DNA of 64,000 nt from an uncultured Actinomycetes bacterium (GTDB taxonomy: Bacteria; Actinomycetota; Acidimicrobiia; Acidimicrobiales; RAAP-2): positions 1 to 64,000 of the forward strand of contig CAIQPR010000050.1 in NCBI GenBank assembly GCA_903873775.1. The letters are read 5' to 3'. This document shows, piece by piece, positions 1 to 9,302 of this stretch (its first letter is position 1; each line of letters opens with the position of its first letter). The translations under genes were made by a program, and so were the position numbers. The notes under the pieces are model-generated. The model had not been told where the DNA came from. It searched no databases and worked only from the letters and a program-made list of their open reading frames with translations.

Positions 1-1
1 A

Positions 2-709
2 CCCGTCGTTCTCGAAGCAGCTCCGCGACCGCTCGACGCCGTGCTCGGCTCCACCGTGGCGAGTTGGCTGGAGCCGCTGGCGCACAACGCGGGCATTGAT
101 CTTCTCGTGAACCAACAGATCACTGACGTACACCGGTCAGAGGGTGGATTTCGCGTGGAACGGGCCAATGGCGACGCGCTGCAGGTATCCGCGGTGATCC
201 TGGGTGTGGGTGCGGTTCCCAATACCGAGTGGCTCTCTGACTCAGGTCTGTCACTTCACAACGGCGTCGTGGTCGACGAGTATCTCCTCGCCGGCGACAC
301 GGTCGGTGCGATTGGTGACGTGGCGCGGTTCACCTGGCGCCACGATCCCTTCGTCGAGCAGGTGCGCATTGAACACTGGCAGACAGCCAATGATCACGCC
401 GCCGCGCTCGCAGCGACGCTGACGCGCGGGTCGCAGAACACGTCGCCGCTCGCCATGGTGCCGTATTTCTGGAGCGACCAGTACGGCAAGAAGATCCAAA
501 TGTTGGGTCACCCGAGTGCGAGCGACGACGTCACACTGGTACATGGATCGCTGGAGGAAGGGAAGTGGCTCGCCCTCTACGCGCGAGACGGTGTCGTCAC
601 GGGTCTCGTGGCGCTCAATCAGCCCCGCGCGCTGATGGTGTCGCGCGGGCTCCTTGAGCCACACGCCACGTGGGTTGACGCGTTAGCGGCCGCCCCGTGG
701 TCGCAGTAG
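2..709 (+). CDS. FAD-dependent ferredoxin reductase (3' part)
   Basis: The gene is cut by the window edge; about 235 C-terminal residues are visible and the frame is open back to base 2. The visible part runs from the end of the NADH-binding domain (VLEAAPRPLD, then VLGS) through a GVGAVPNT segment and the second FAD-contact motif (AIGDVA) into a C-terminal reductase domain of about 85 residues. This is the layout of rhodocoxin/putidaredoxin-reductase type flavoproteins, which pass electrons from NAD(P)H to a small ferredoxin. The partner is unknown; a free-standing ferredoxin lies at 26130. It is convergent with the SDR gene, with 3 bases between the stop codons. Confidence 0.85.
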   Translation, partial: PVVLEAAPRPLDAVLGSTVASWLEPLAHNAGIDLLVNQQITDVHRSEGGFRVERANGDALQVSAVILGVGAVPNTEWLSDSGLSLHNGVVVDEYLLAGDTVGAIGDVARFTWRHDPFVEQVRIEHWQTANDHAAALAATLTRGSQNTSPLAMVPYFWSDQYGKKIQMLGHPSASDDVTLVHGSLEEGKWLALYARDGVVTGLVALNQPRALMVSRGLLEPHATWVDALAAAPWSQ

Positions 710-712
710 GGC

Positions 713-1456
713 CTAGCGCCCCAACTGCTCTTTCAGCTCCGGCGGCATGAAATTGTTCTCTTCCGTCGTCTCGGCTTCGACGAGCTCCACCATCTTGTTC
801 ACAACGTCGGCGGGATCGAGTTGATTGTCCGTGACGAATCCGTGGACGACCTTGAACAGTCCCGTCGAGGGGGCGTTCGAAGAACTGTCGTCGAACCACT
901 CCCACATGGACGCGGCCATGCGGTCATTGAAGCCCGTGTTGTAGGGACCGGGATTGAGAAGGGTCACGTCCACCCCTTGCCCCGCCACTTCGGCGCGCAG
1001 AGTGTGGCCGAGTGCTTCCAGCGCGTGCTTGGTCATGGAATAGGGACCAAAGGACGGACCCGCAATGACACCCGCGATCGAGGAGACGATGATGATCCGT
1101 CCACGGCCACGCGACAACATCCCCGGCAGGACGGCCTGAGTCATCGCGAGGGTGCCAAAGACATTCACATCGAAGAGGCGTCGCACGCGCTCGAGAGGCA
1201 CGTCCGCGAGGGGGCCCGTCTGGCCCGCTCCGGCGTTGTTGATCAAGACATCAACATTCCACTCGGCGGCGCGGTCGACATCGGAGGTGGTGATGTCGAG
1301 CTTTTCGACGCGTAGGGACGGCTGGGCTTCGGAGAGTGCCTGTGCTTGATCGATCGTCTCAGTGGTGGCGATGACGCTGTGGCCGCGCGCGTCAAGCGCA
1401 ATGGCCGCGCCGAGGCCAAAGCCTGACCCGGCGCCGGTAATGAGGACAGTGGACAT
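713..1456 (-). CDS. SDR family oxidoreductase
   Basis: A 247-residue classical short-chain dehydrogenase/reductase. Visible motifs are the nucleotide-binding TGAGSGFG near the N-terminus, NNAGAG around residue 73, the catalytic serine in VSSIAG, the YSMTK catalytic pair and the PGPYNT loop. It starts at ATG 1456 behind a good AAGGAG ribosome site. It is the last gene of the run glpD, AGPS-like, FGGY kinase, SDR, 27 bases after the kinase stop, so it is probably co-transcribed with glycerol genes. The substrate cannot be deduced; a polyol or a keto group made by the operon would fit. Confidence 0.85.
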   Translation of the reverse strand: MSTVLITGAGSGFGLGAAIALDARGHSVIATTETIDQAQALSEAQPSLRVEKLDITTSDVDRAAEWNVDVLINNAGAGQTGPLADVPLERVRRLFDVNVFGTLAMTQAVLPGMLSRGRGRIIIVSSIAGVIAGPSFGPYSMTKHALEALGHTLRAEVAGQGVDVTLLNPGPYNTGFNDRMAASMWEWFDDSSSNAPSTGLFKVVHGFVTDNQLDPADVVNKMVELVEAETTEENNFMPPELKEQLGR

Positions 1457-1483
1457 GGGGCTCCTTGAGGTACGGGACGGAAT

Positions 1484-2935
1484 TTAGAATTCGACGGCGG
1501 AAAGTTCGGGAATCGTCTTCGCGGCGCGCGAGACCACATCCGCCCACTGCGCACGTCGAGACGCTCGCTCATCCGCGCTCAGGGTGGGTTCGAAGTAGTC
1601 GGTGGGGTGCCACTTTGCGGCAACGTCATCGAGACCCAGTGCGTCCACGGCGACCAGCGCCATGAGTCCCGCGCCGCGTGTCGTGGCTTCGCGTTCGGGG
1701 GAGACGGCAATTACGCAGCCACTGAAGTCCGCCAACAGTTGCGCGAGCAGCGTGTTTTTCGTCATGCCGCCATCAATCCGTAATTCTGTGATGGGCGATC
1801 CCGTTTCAACAACGGCCGCGTCCACGAGGTCGACTCCGCGGTGCGCAATACCCTCCAGAACGGCGCGCACCATGTGCTCCTTGCTCGATCCTCGCGTGAG
1901 TCCGAAGAATCCACCGCGGGCCCCGAAATCCCAGTACGGCGTACCGAGGCCAACGAAAGCGGGTACGAAACTGACACCGTCGGTCGTCGTCACCGATCGG
2001 GCGAGTCCCTCCGTCTCGGCGGCGTGAGAGATGAGGCCGAGATCGTCGCGCAGCCAGTCGACGCAGGTACCTGCCGAGAGGACGATGCCTTCGACGCCCC
2101 ACGTGATGTCATCACCACGACTCTGCACCACGACGGGAAAGCACCCCGAGGGGAATCGGGTCATGCGGTCCGGACCCTTTGGTCCGTGCACGAGGTCGAG
2201 CATGGCACCGGTGCCGAAGGTAATTTTCGTCGCACCCGGCGACACGCACGACTGGCCGAAGAGAGACGCCGGCTGGTCACCAATAAGAGCCGTGATGCGT
2301 GGCGCGCCCGGCAGAGCGGTCGCGACGCCGAAGTCACCCATCGTGGAGACGATCTGCGGCAGCATGGCGCTGTCGAGACCGAGAGCGTCGAGCACGCCGT
2401 TGTCCCACTCGAGAGATGTATTGACCAGTCCCGTGAGGCCGACGTTTGAATGGTCCGTGACGTGGACGGCCCCCTCGCTCAGAATCCAGGCGACGTACGT
2501 CTCGATCGTGGCGAACCGGAGCTCGTGTGAGGGCCGACCACTCTGTTCGACGAGCCACTTCGCTTTGGTTGCGGATTGATTCGGAGCGAGTCGCAGGCCG
2601 GCACCCTGTAAGACGAGACAATCGATGACCGTACGCAGGTCCTGCCACCCGAGGGCCGGACCGACGGGAAGGCCAGTGTGGGGGTCGAACACAATGGTGG
2701 TGGCCCGCTGATTTGCGATCCCCACCACGTCACAGGAACCGCCGGCGGCCAGTGTGGCGCGCGCCAGTTCGAGGCACAACGCGCCGATCTCCGTCGCGTC
2801 GAGTTCTACTTCACCGGGTTGCGGCGACGTCACCGTGAGAGGTCGTTGCTCGACGAATCCGACGGTGCCATCGACCTCGACGATCGCGGTACGCACCGAG
2901 GACGTGCCGACATCGATAACGAGAGCCCTCACCAC
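1484..2935 (-). CDS. FGGY-family carbohydrate kinase, glycerol-kinase-like
   Basis: A 483-residue two-domain sugar kinase of the FGGY family. The N-terminal phosphate-binding loop (DVGTSSVR), the central FGTGAM segment, the GLGTPYWD stretch and the C-terminal RIDGGMTKN signature are all present, matching bacterial glycerol kinases, which make sn-glycerol-3-phosphate from glycerol and ATP. It lies downstream of glpD and an alkyl-DHAP-synthase-like gene. The GTG start at 2935 overlaps the end of that gene by 7 bases (a second GTG at 2932 is also possible). Glycerol is the best guess; other FGGY substrates such as xylulose are not excluded. Confidence 0.82.
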   Translation of the reverse strand: MVRALVIDVGTSSVRTAIVEVDGTVGFVEQRPLTVTSPQPGEVELDATEIGALCLELARATLAAGGSCDVVGIANQRATTIVFDPHTGLPVGPALGWQDLRTVIDCLVLQGAGLRLAPNQSATKAKWLVEQSGRPSHELRFATIETYVAWILSEGAVHVTDHSNVGLTGLVNTSLEWDNGVLDALGLDSAMLPQIVSTMGDFGVATALPGAPRITALIGDQPASLFGQSCVSPGATKITFGTGAMLDLVHGPKGPDRMTRFPSGCFPVVVQSRGDDITWGVEGIVLSAGTCVDWLRDDLGLISHAAETEGLARSVTTTDGVSFVPAFVGLGTPYWDFGARGGFFGLTRGSSKEHMVRAVLEGIAHRGVDLVDAAVVETGSPITELRIDGGMTKNTLLAQLLADFSGCVIAVSPEREATTRGAGLMALVAVDALGLDDVAAKWHPTDYFEPTLSADERASRRAQWADVVSRAAKTIPELSAVEF

Positions 2936-4383
2936 GGCGCACCGCCCAGGGACAGCACTCCGGGATTACACACAGCGTCGGGATCGAGCGCACTCTTGAT
3001 ACGCGTGAGAACGTCGTAGCCACTGCCCAAGGCGTCGGGGACAAATCGTGCGCGATTGCGTCCGACGCCGTGATGGTGACTTAAAGCGCCTCCGCCGTTG
3101 AGAACGGCGCGCGAGGCCGCGTCCCACGCGGCGCGGTAGTACGACTCGGGATCCTTCTCGGGACGACCGACGAAAGTGAAATACAAGCAGGCTCCATCGG
3201 CGTACGCGTGGGACTGATGCACCGACGCCACCAGCGTCTCGGGAAGCGCGCGCAGAGCGGACGTGACCGCATCGTGAATCGGAACAAGTGTCGACCACGG
3301 ACCCGCTACCTCAATGGTGTCAACGACGAAGCCCTTTTGCCAGAGAGGTCCGAGCGCGCTGACGTCGTTGCGGTGCGCGAGCCAGGTCGCGACGTGGTCA
3401 TCACTCTCTCGGACGGCTGCGGCGCACTCGGCGGCCACGATGCCCATGGTGACGGCGACGAGGGCCGGATCGCCTTCGTCGAGAACAATCAGCGCGCAGC
3501 GATCGATGGAGAAATTCCGTTGCGATTCGGCGACATCGTAGAGACGCAGAACCGCCGGGAAGGCACCTCGCTGAATGATGCGTCGACAGGCGTCGAGCCC
3601 CTCGGCCACGGAGTCGAAGCTGTACGTCGCGCGCTCCGAGTGCGCCGGGAGCGCGCGAATGACGAGCGTCGCCTCAACGATGACGCCCAACGTACCTTCG
3701 GCACCTACGAAGAGTTGGGTCAAGTCAGGACCCACAGCCTGACGAGGACCCCGACCGCCGGTTTCAACGATAGAACCGTCCGCGAGGACGACCGTCAGTC
3801 CGCGCACGATGTCTTCGATCTTGCCGTAACGATTCGAGAATTGTCCCGCGCCACGACACGCCAACCAGCCGCCCACGGTGGCGAGTTCGAAGGACTGCGG
3901 AAAGTGTCCGCACGTAAATCCGCGCGCGTTAAGGGCCTGTTCCAGTTCCGGCCCGAAGCAACCAGCTTGGACGCGAACCGTACCGGAGACCTCATCGATC
4001 TCGAGGACGGCGTTGAGACTCGTGAGATCAAGAGCGATACCGCCGGTGCTCGGCACCGCGCCACCGACCACACCCGACCGTCCGCCCTGAGGAGTCACGG
4101 GCACGTGGTGCCGTGAGGCGGCCGCCATGACCGCGCTGACGTCGTTCACGTGCCGAGGGCGTACGACGGCCCCCGCTAATGCCGGGAGGCGTCCCTCGTG
4201 TATCCATCCGATCGTGAGGGGCCACCAGTCGCGACCCTGCGCGGCCCGTTCGTCACCGTCCGTCGAGACGGGAACGCCGAGACCTTCGAGGTCCGTGACG
4301 AGGGCCGGATCAAGCGCGGGGCCGGGGAAGACCGTCGTCAAGGGTCCGTCGGGCGCCTCGGTGGGCATGGTGGGCGTCGTCAT
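2929..4383 (-). CDS. FAD-binding oxidoreductase, alkyldihydroxyacetonephosphate-synthase-like
   Basis: A 484-residue VAO/PCMH-type flavoprotein. The FAD-binding loop PQGGRSGVVGG lies near residues 98-108, the second FAD segment (SFELATVGG, FVGAEGTLG) follows, and a SHHHGVGRNRARF motif near the C-terminus is the hallmark of alkyl-DHAP synthases, which replace the acyl chain of acyl-DHAP with a fatty alcohol in ether-lipid synthesis. ATG 4383 overlaps the glpD stop (ATGA) and follows an AAAGGGA ribosome site. An upstream in-frame extension to 4482 runs inside glpD and was rejected. True ether-lipid synthesis is not shown; it could instead oxidise a glycerol or alkylglycerol compound, consistent with its place between glpD and a glycerol kinase. 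Confidence 0.8.
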   Translation of the reverse strand: MTTPTMPTEAPDGPLTTVFPGPALDPALVTDLEGLGVPVSTDGDERAAQGRDWWPLTIGWIHEGRLPALAGAVVRPRHVNDVSAVMAAASRHHVPVTPQGGRSGVVGGAVPSTGGIALDLTSLNAVLEIDEVSGTVRVQAGCFGPELEQALNARGFTCGHFPQSFELATVGGWLACRGAGQFSNRYGKIEDIVRGLTVVLADGSIVETGGRGPRQAVGPDLTQLFVGAEGTLGVIVEATLVIRALPAHSERATYSFDSVAEGLDACRRIIQRGAFPAVLRLYDVAESQRNFSIDRCALIVLDEGDPALVAVTMGIVAAECAAAVRESDDHVATWLAHRNDVSALGPLWQKGFVVDTIEVAGPWSTLVPIHDAVTSALRALPETLVASVHQSHAYADGACLYFTFVGRPEKDPESYYRAAWDAASRAVLNGGGALSHHHGVGRNRARFVPDALGSGYDVLTRIKSALDPDAVCNPGVLSLGGAPW

Positions 4384-6032
4384 GAGTGATCCCTTTCGAG
4401 AGATAGTCCGGCGGCCAAGAATTCCTTGGTGACGAGCGATCGGTAGGCCGCAACTTCGGCGTCCTGTCGCGCGGTGTCCCACCCGAGCTCATCGGCCACG
4501 AGGGCTGCGATCGCCGGTGCCGACGCGAGCGTGGCGCGGGCGTCTTGGAGGTGCGCACGCGTGCGACGGGTCAAGAGATCTTCGAGGCTCACGACCATTT
4601 CGTGTCGTGCCGAGTACACGAATTCGGCCCGTCGGTAGGGCAATCCCTCGATGGCGACCTCCGCCAGGTCCGGGTGGAGCGCAATCAGTGCGGCGACCTC
4701 GGCCGCGTGCACGCCGAATCGGCGGTAGAGATGAAGATCGAGATCGGTCGTCGGTTCGCTCACGTTTTTTGTAGGGGCCCCAAACAATTTGAGCTTGGCG
4801 GTCTGGCAGCGAGCCTTTTTCGACAACCCTTGGCACACTGCGTCCACAGTGTCCTCCGCCATTTGTCGGTACGTGGTCCATTTGCCACCCGTGATGTGCA
4901 CGACGCCATCGTGGTTCACGATGACTTTGTGCCGCCGGGAGAGATCGGCCGTGCGTTCTTTGAGCTCCTCGTCACCCTCCGGCGCGAGGAGAGGTCGAAG
5001 GCCGGCCCACACTCCGGTCACATCCGCGGGCGTGACATTGGATGTCGTCGCGGCATTGGCGGCAGAGAGGATGTACGCGACATCCTCCGGCGTGGTCAGC
5101 GGATCATCGAGTGGTCCGTCGTAGGCCGTGTCCGTGGTGCCGAGGTAGGTGAATCCCGCCTCCTCGAAGGGGACGACGAAGATACTTCTCCGGTCGCCGG
5201 GAACGGCAAACACGGCCGCGACGTCGGCGGGCAGTCGGTCGTGAGGAACCGTGAGGTGCACGCCCTTCGCGGGAGTAATCCGGTGCGATTCGTGGCGTTC
5301 GGCGAGGGAGAAGATGGCGTCGGCCCACACGCCGGTGGCGTTGACGACGCTCTTGGTCGTGACCGCGAAGGTGTCGCCGCCCACCACGTCCTGGACGTGA
5401 ACGGCACGGACGCGTCCCGCGTCGTCGTGGTCAAAGCCGGTGGCGCGCACGTAGGTGGCGACCGAGGCGCCAAAGTTCACCGCGGCGGTCTGCGCGAGAG
5501 TGAGCGCGACGCGGGCGTCATCGCCGCGCGCGTCGAAGTAGAGAAAACCCGCCACCAATCGGTCGACTTTCAAGGTCGGGAGGTGCGCGAGGGCCTGCTC
5601 TTTGGAGATTCGTTGGTATCGCTGCCCAATGCGCCAGCCACCCGTGACGTCGTAGATCCGCAGAGCGCTGGCGTAACTGCGCGCCACTGTTTTGGACACC
5701 ACGCCGTTCTTACCGAAGAGGGGAATGAGAAAGGGCAGAACGCGCACCAAGTGGGGGGCGTTGGTGAGAAGCCGTTGGCGCTCCCGGAGGTTTTCGTAGA
5801 CCAGACGGAACTCCTTCTGCTGCAGGTACCTCAAACCGCCGTGCACCATTTTTGACGACTTGGACGACGTGCCCACGGCGATGTCGCCGGCGTCAATGAG
5901 GGCCACCCGTAGCCCCCGCTGCGCCGCATCGACGGCCACCCCGGTACCCGTCATACCCGCGCCGATCACAACAACGTCGAAGTCCTCCGAGCGCAAGCGC
6001 GCGAGAGCGGCCGATCGATCAAAGGTCTCCAC
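4380..6032 (-). CDS. glpD: Aerobic glycerol-3-phosphate dehydrogenase
   Basis: A 550-residue FAD enzyme that oxidises sn-glycerol-3-phosphate to dihydroxyacetone phosphate at the membrane and passes electrons to quinone. Visible are the N-terminal Rossmann motif (VIGAGMTGTG, about residues 21-30), the KMVHGGLRYLQ segment, TGVWAD, the TYLGTTDT segment and the ITGGKWTTYR motif near residue 390, followed by the GlpD C-terminal helical domain. It is the first gene of the operon and starts with GTG 6032. Downstream genes are linked by 4- and 7-base overlaps, so production and use of glycerol-3-phosphate are probably co-regulated. Confidence 0.95.
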   Translation of the reverse strand: METFDRSAALARLRSEDFDVVVIGAGMTGTGVAVDAAQRGLRVALIDAGDIAVGTSSKSSKMVHGGLRYLQQKEFRLVYENLRERQRLLTNAPHLVRVLPFLIPLFGKNGVVSKTVARSYASALRIYDVTGGWRIGQRYQRISKEQALAHLPTLKVDRLVAGFLYFDARGDDARVALTLAQTAAVNFGASVATYVRATGFDHDDAGRVRAVHVQDVVGGDTFAVTTKSVVNATGVWADAIFSLAERHESHRITPAKGVHLTVPHDRLPADVAAVFAVPGDRRSIFVVPFEEAGFTYLGTTDTAYDGPLDDPLTTPEDVAYILSAANAATTSNVTPADVTGVWAGLRPLLAPEGDEELKERTADLSRRHKVIVNHDGVVHITGGKWTTYRQMAEDTVDAVCQGLSKKARCQTAKLKLFGAPTKNVSEPTTDLDLHLYRRFGVHAAEVAALIALHPDLAEVAIEGLPYRRAEFVYSARHEMVVSLEDLLTRRTRAHLQDARATLASAPAIAALVADELGWDTARQDAEVAAYRSLVTKEFLAAGLSLERDHS

Positions 6033-6093
6033 GGACCTATGTTGGCACAGTCAATTCACCAGCCGTCGTGGCGTCCGAGGCGTCATCGTCGGG

Positions 6094-6099
6094 TAGGTT
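6094..6099 (+). promoter_or_regulatory. -10 element TAGGTT, leaderless start
   Basis: TAGGTT lies 7 bases before ATG 6107 with no ribosome site between, so transcription should begin at or beside the start codon of the acyl-CoA dehydrogenase gene. Confidence 0.55.
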
Positions 6100-6106
6100 G
6101 CCACCC

Positions 6107-7282
6107 ATGGACTTTGCACTCAGCGATGAACTATTGGCCCTCCAATCCACCGTGCGACGCCTGGCGCAGGACAAGATCAAGCCGCGGGCCCGCGAGATCG
6201 ATCTGAGCGGCGAGTACCCCCAGGACATTTTCGACGCCTTTCGGGATGCAGACCTCTTGGGACTGTGCATTCCGGAGGAGTACGGCGGCTCCGGTGCGGG
6301 GATTTTCGGACTGACACTCGCCATTGAGGAAGTCACGAAGTACTCCAACGTCATTGGGTTGATGCTGCTTCTGACCCGTTTGCCGACGGGTCCCTTGATG
6401 ATCGCGGGCAACGAAGAGCAGAAGTTGCGCTATCTGCCGGCTATCGCCAACGGGACACAGCGTGCGGCCTTCGGTCTCTCCGAGCCCGGCGCGGGATCGG
6501 ACGTCGCCGGTATGCAGACGCGCGCCACCCCCGACCCCGACGTCGAAGGTGGCTGGATTCTCAACGGCACGAAGTGCTGGATTTCCGGCGTGTCGCAGGC
6601 GGACTGGTTCACGGTTTTTGCGAAGACGGGCGAGCCGTCATCGCGACTACACGATTCCATCACGGCGTTCATTGTCGACGCGGACACGCCCGGCGTGACG
6701 CGTCCGCGCGTTGACGCGAAAATGGGTGTCAAGGGCATCGACACCGGCGAGATTCATTTCGAGAACGTCCACGTCGGACCGCAGAATGTGATTGGCGCCG
6801 TGGGCGGATTCCGTGTCGCGATGCTGGGTCTCAACGCCATGCGACCGATTGTCGCGGCCCGCGGCATCGGTCTGGCCGAAGGCGCTCTCATGTACGCCAC
6901 CGAGTACGTCAAGAACCGTCCCGCCTTCGGCAAGACCATCGCTGAATTCCAGGGCATTCAGTGGGAGATCGCGAAGTGCGCCACGGAGATCGAAGCGGCC
7001 CGCCTCTTGACCTACCGCTCGGCGTGGCTGGCCGACCAGGGCAAGTACACCAAGGAGTACGTGCCGCAGCTGTCAATGGCGAAGTACTACGCCACGGAAG
7101 TTGCGGTGAAGGCCTCGGGACTCGCGGTACAGCTGCTGGGCGCCGCGGGCTACATGGAAGAACACCCGACGGAGCAGTGGTACCGCGACGCGCGGCAACT
7201 CACCATCGTGGAAGGTACGTCCCAGGTGCAACTCGGCCTCATCGGCAAGGGCGTGCTGGGCCACGATCTGTGGTGGGACTAG
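6107..7282 (+). CDS. Acyl-CoA dehydrogenase
   Basis: A 391-residue flavoprotein of the acyl-CoA dehydrogenase family, catalysing alpha,beta-dehydrogenation of an acyl-CoA in beta-oxidation. It shows the standard N-terminal helical domain, the FGLSEPGAGSD FAD/substrate motif around residue 125, KCWISG, and a C-terminal RDARQLTIVEGTSQVQ segment carrying the position of the usual catalytic glutamate. The start was set at ATG 6107 (MDFALSDE), which matches family N-termini and a TAGGTT element 7 bases upstream; an extension to GTG 6068 is unlikely. The end abuts trpD with no gap, so the two are probably co-transcribed although functionally unrelated. Chain-length specificity cannot be read. Confidence 0.92.
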   Translation: MDFALSDELLALQSTVRRLAQDKIKPRAREIDLSGEYPQDIFDAFRDADLLGLCIPEEYGGSGAGIFGLTLAIEEVTKYSNVIGLMLLLTRLPTGPLMIAGNEEQKLRYLPAIANGTQRAAFGLSEPGAGSDVAGMQTRATPDPDVEGGWILNGTKCWISGVSQADWFTVFAKTGEPSSRLHDSITAFIVDADTPGVTRPRVDAKMGVKGIDTGEIHFENVHVGPQNVIGAVGGFRVAMLGLNAMRPIVAARGIGLAEGALMYATEYVKNRPAFGKTIAEFQGIQWEIAKCATEIEAARLLTYRSAWLADQGKYTKEYVPQLSMAKYYATEVAVKASGLAVQLLGAAGYMEEHPTEQWYRDARQLTIVEGTSQVQLGLIGKGVLGHDLWWD

Positions 7283-8302
7283 ATGCCCACTGTGGACTGG
7301 CCGACGCTGATTAGTCGTCTCGTGTCTCGTGACGATCTCGCACGTGACGAGTCGAGGGACGCACTGCTCGAGATTCTGTCGGGCGACACGTCGGAGGTCT
7401 TCGTTGCGGCGTTTCTGGCGGCTCTCACTACCAAGGGTGAGACGGTGGAGGAGTTGGTGGGCTTCGTTGACGCCCTGATGGCGGAGGCGGTCACTTTTTC
7501 CGTCGACGTCGACGCGATCGACATCGTCGGAACGGGCGGTGATCGACTGCGCAGTGTCAATGTCTCCACGATGTCCTCTTTGGCGGTGGCGGCCTGTGGC
7601 GTACCCGTGGCGAAGCACGGCAATCGTGCGGCGTCCTCGTCGGTGGGGACGGCAGACGTTCTCGAACATCTCGGCGTCAAGATTGACGTGGGTCCCGACA
7701 TCGTGGCTCGCTGCGTGCGCGAGGTCGGGATGGGGTTCTGTTTCGCCCAGCGGTTTCACCCCGGTCTTCGTCACTTGGGTCCGGTGCGGCGGCAACTCGG
7801 ATTCCGCACCGCTTTCAACGTTCTCGGGCCTCTGGCGAATCCGGCGGGCGTCACGCGCCTTCTTCTCGGCGTTGCCGACGGATCGGTGATGACCAAGATG
7901 GCCGATGTGCTGCAGGCGCGTGGGGTCACCCGAGCATTCTTGGTGCACGCCGATGATGGTCTCGACGAATTGAGTCTCGGCGCGCCGGCCACCGTTCTCG
8001 ACGTCACGCCCGACGCGGTGACCACGTGGCGTTTCGATCCGCGAGAAATTCTCGGCCGTTCGTGGAGCGTGGACGATATTCGTGGAGGAGACGCCGACGT
8101 GAATGCCACGGCGGTTCGCGACTTCGTCGCGGCGCGTCCGGGCGCCGTGTTCGACACGGTGTGCGCGAACGCCGGGCTCGCCCTCATGGTCGCGGGTAAG
8201 GCGTCGACTCTCGACGAGGGCTTCGAAATGGCCGCAACGGCCGTCAGCGACGGAGGCGCCGCCCGGGTGTTGGAGGGTGTCGTCGCTGTCAGCAACTCGT
8301 AG
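7283..8302 (+). CDS. trpD: Anthranilate phosphoribosyltransferase
   Basis: A 339-residue TrpD that joins anthranilate and PRPP in the second committed step of tryptophan synthesis. The glycosyltransferase signatures are intact: DIVGTGGD (PRPP loop), NVSTMSSLAVAACGVPVAKHGNRAASS, FNVLGPLANP and the DDGLDE metal-binding motif. It begins on the base after the acyl-CoA dehydrogenase stop. No other trp gene is in the window, so the pathway is dispersed as in many actinobacteria. It is convergent with galK, 7 bases away. Confidence 0.96.
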   Translation: MPTVDWPTLISRLVSRDDLARDESRDALLEILSGDTSEVFVAAFLAALTTKGETVEELVGFVDALMAEAVTFSVDVDAIDIVGTGGDRLRSVNVSTMSSLAVAACGVPVAKHGNRAASSSVGTADVLEHLGVKIDVGPDIVARCVREVGMGFCFAQRFHPGLRHLGPVRRQLGFRTAFNVLGPLANPAGVTRLLLGVADGSVMTKMADVLQARGVTRAFLVHADDGLDELSLGAPATVLDVTPDAVTTWRFDPREILGRSWSVDDIRGGDADVNATAVRDFVAARPGAVFDTVCANAGLALMVAGKASTLDEGFEMAATAVSDGGAARVLEGVVAVSNS

Positions 8303-8309
8303 GTCGCCG

Positions 8310-9302
8310 TTAGCGCAGGCCGAGCCGCTCCAGTGCTCCGCTGCTCGGTCGCACGGTCCAGTGGGCAAAACCGGGTCGACCGGGCGTCACATCCTCGTCG
8401 TGGGCGACGAGGATGCATCCACCAAATCCACCACCCATGAGCCGCGCGCCGTGGACGCCGGGCTGGGCGCACACGACGGTGACCAGTTCGTCGATGGGGG
8501 GAAGGGACACCTCGAAGTCGTCGCGTAATGACACGTGTGAGGCAATGAGTAACGCGCCCACCGAGTCAACGTCGCTGGTCGCGAGGGCTGATTCCATTGC
8601 GAGAACGCGTTCGTTCTCGCGCAGCACGTGGCGCGCTCGGCGTCGGAGGAGGTCCGACGAAAGACCCCCGAGGTCGCCCTCGGTGATGTCACGCCACGCT
8701 CCGAGCTCGCGGGCGACCGTGGCGCACTCCTCACGGCGGTCGCGGTACCCCGACGCGGCGAGAGAGCGAGTGATGCCGGAGTGGATCACCGTGAAGGCCA
8801 GTCCCGCCGGCACGGCCACGTCACGTGTGGTCAGCGTGGAGAAGTCGATCAGCAGTGCGGCACCCTTGCGGGCGCCCAGGGTGGCCAACGGGTCGAGCAG
8901 ACCAACGTCACTTCCGGCAGAACGTTCGTAGTGCTGCACACGGTGTGCGAGGTCGATCAAGGATCCGGTCGCGCCGCTCGCCAGGGCCAGTGCACCGAGA
9001 TAGGCCGCAGAGGACGACATGCCCGCGCCGGCCGGCAGCGTGCTGGTGACGTGCACGTCGGCGCTGGCGACGCCCAAATCCTTCAGGACCACCGCCGCTT
9101 GGCGCGCGAAATCATCGTGTGGCTCCGTGTCCGAGGTCCACGTTCCGAAACCGTCGGCGCGGACGTGGACGTGGTTATCGGCGCGACCGCTGAGAGTGAC
9201 ATTGACCCCGAGGTCGACGGCGAAGGGAAGAGCGAGACCGTCGTTGTAGTCAGTGTGCTCGCCAATGAGATTGCAGCGTCCGGGGACGAACACGGACCTC
9301 AT
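8310..9302 (-). CDS. galK: Galactokinase
   Basis: A 330-residue GHMP kinase that phosphorylates galactose at C1 as the entry to the Leloir pathway. The N-terminal galactokinase signature GRCNLIGEHTDYNDG, the ATP-binding PAGAGMSSSAA loop and the C-terminal MGGGFGGC motif are present. It is shorter than the roughly 380-residue E. coli type, as some actinobacterial forms are. ATG 9302 overlaps the stop of the upstream GH1 glycosidase gene (ATGA), so the pair are translationally coupled. This suggests that the glycosidase releases galactose for this kinase. galT and galE are not in the window. Confidence 0.92.
   Translation of the reverse strand: MRSVFVPGRCNLIGEHTDYNDGLALPFAVDLGVNVTLSGRADNHVHVRADGFGTWTSDTEPHDDFARQAAVVLKDLGVASADVHVTSTLPAGAGMSSSAAYLGALALASGATGSLIDLAHRVQHYERSAGSDVGLLDPLATLGARKGAALLIDFSTLTTRDVAVPAGLAFTVIHSGITRSLAASGYRDRREECATVARELGAWRDITEGDLGGLSSDLLRRRARHVLRENERVLAMESALATSDVDSVGALLIASHVSLRDDFEVSLPPIDELVTVVCAQPGVHGARLMGGGFGGCILVAHDEDVTPGRPGFAHWTVRPSSGALERLGLR

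Noticed and set aside
4545-5855. Open frame of 436 codons on the plus strand
   Set aside because: It is fully antisense to glpD, whose motifs are complete; the product is low-complexity and matches nothing.
7073-8368. Open frame of 431 codons on the minus strand
   Set aside because: It is antisense to trpD and the end of the acyl-CoA dehydrogenase; no domain or ribosome site.
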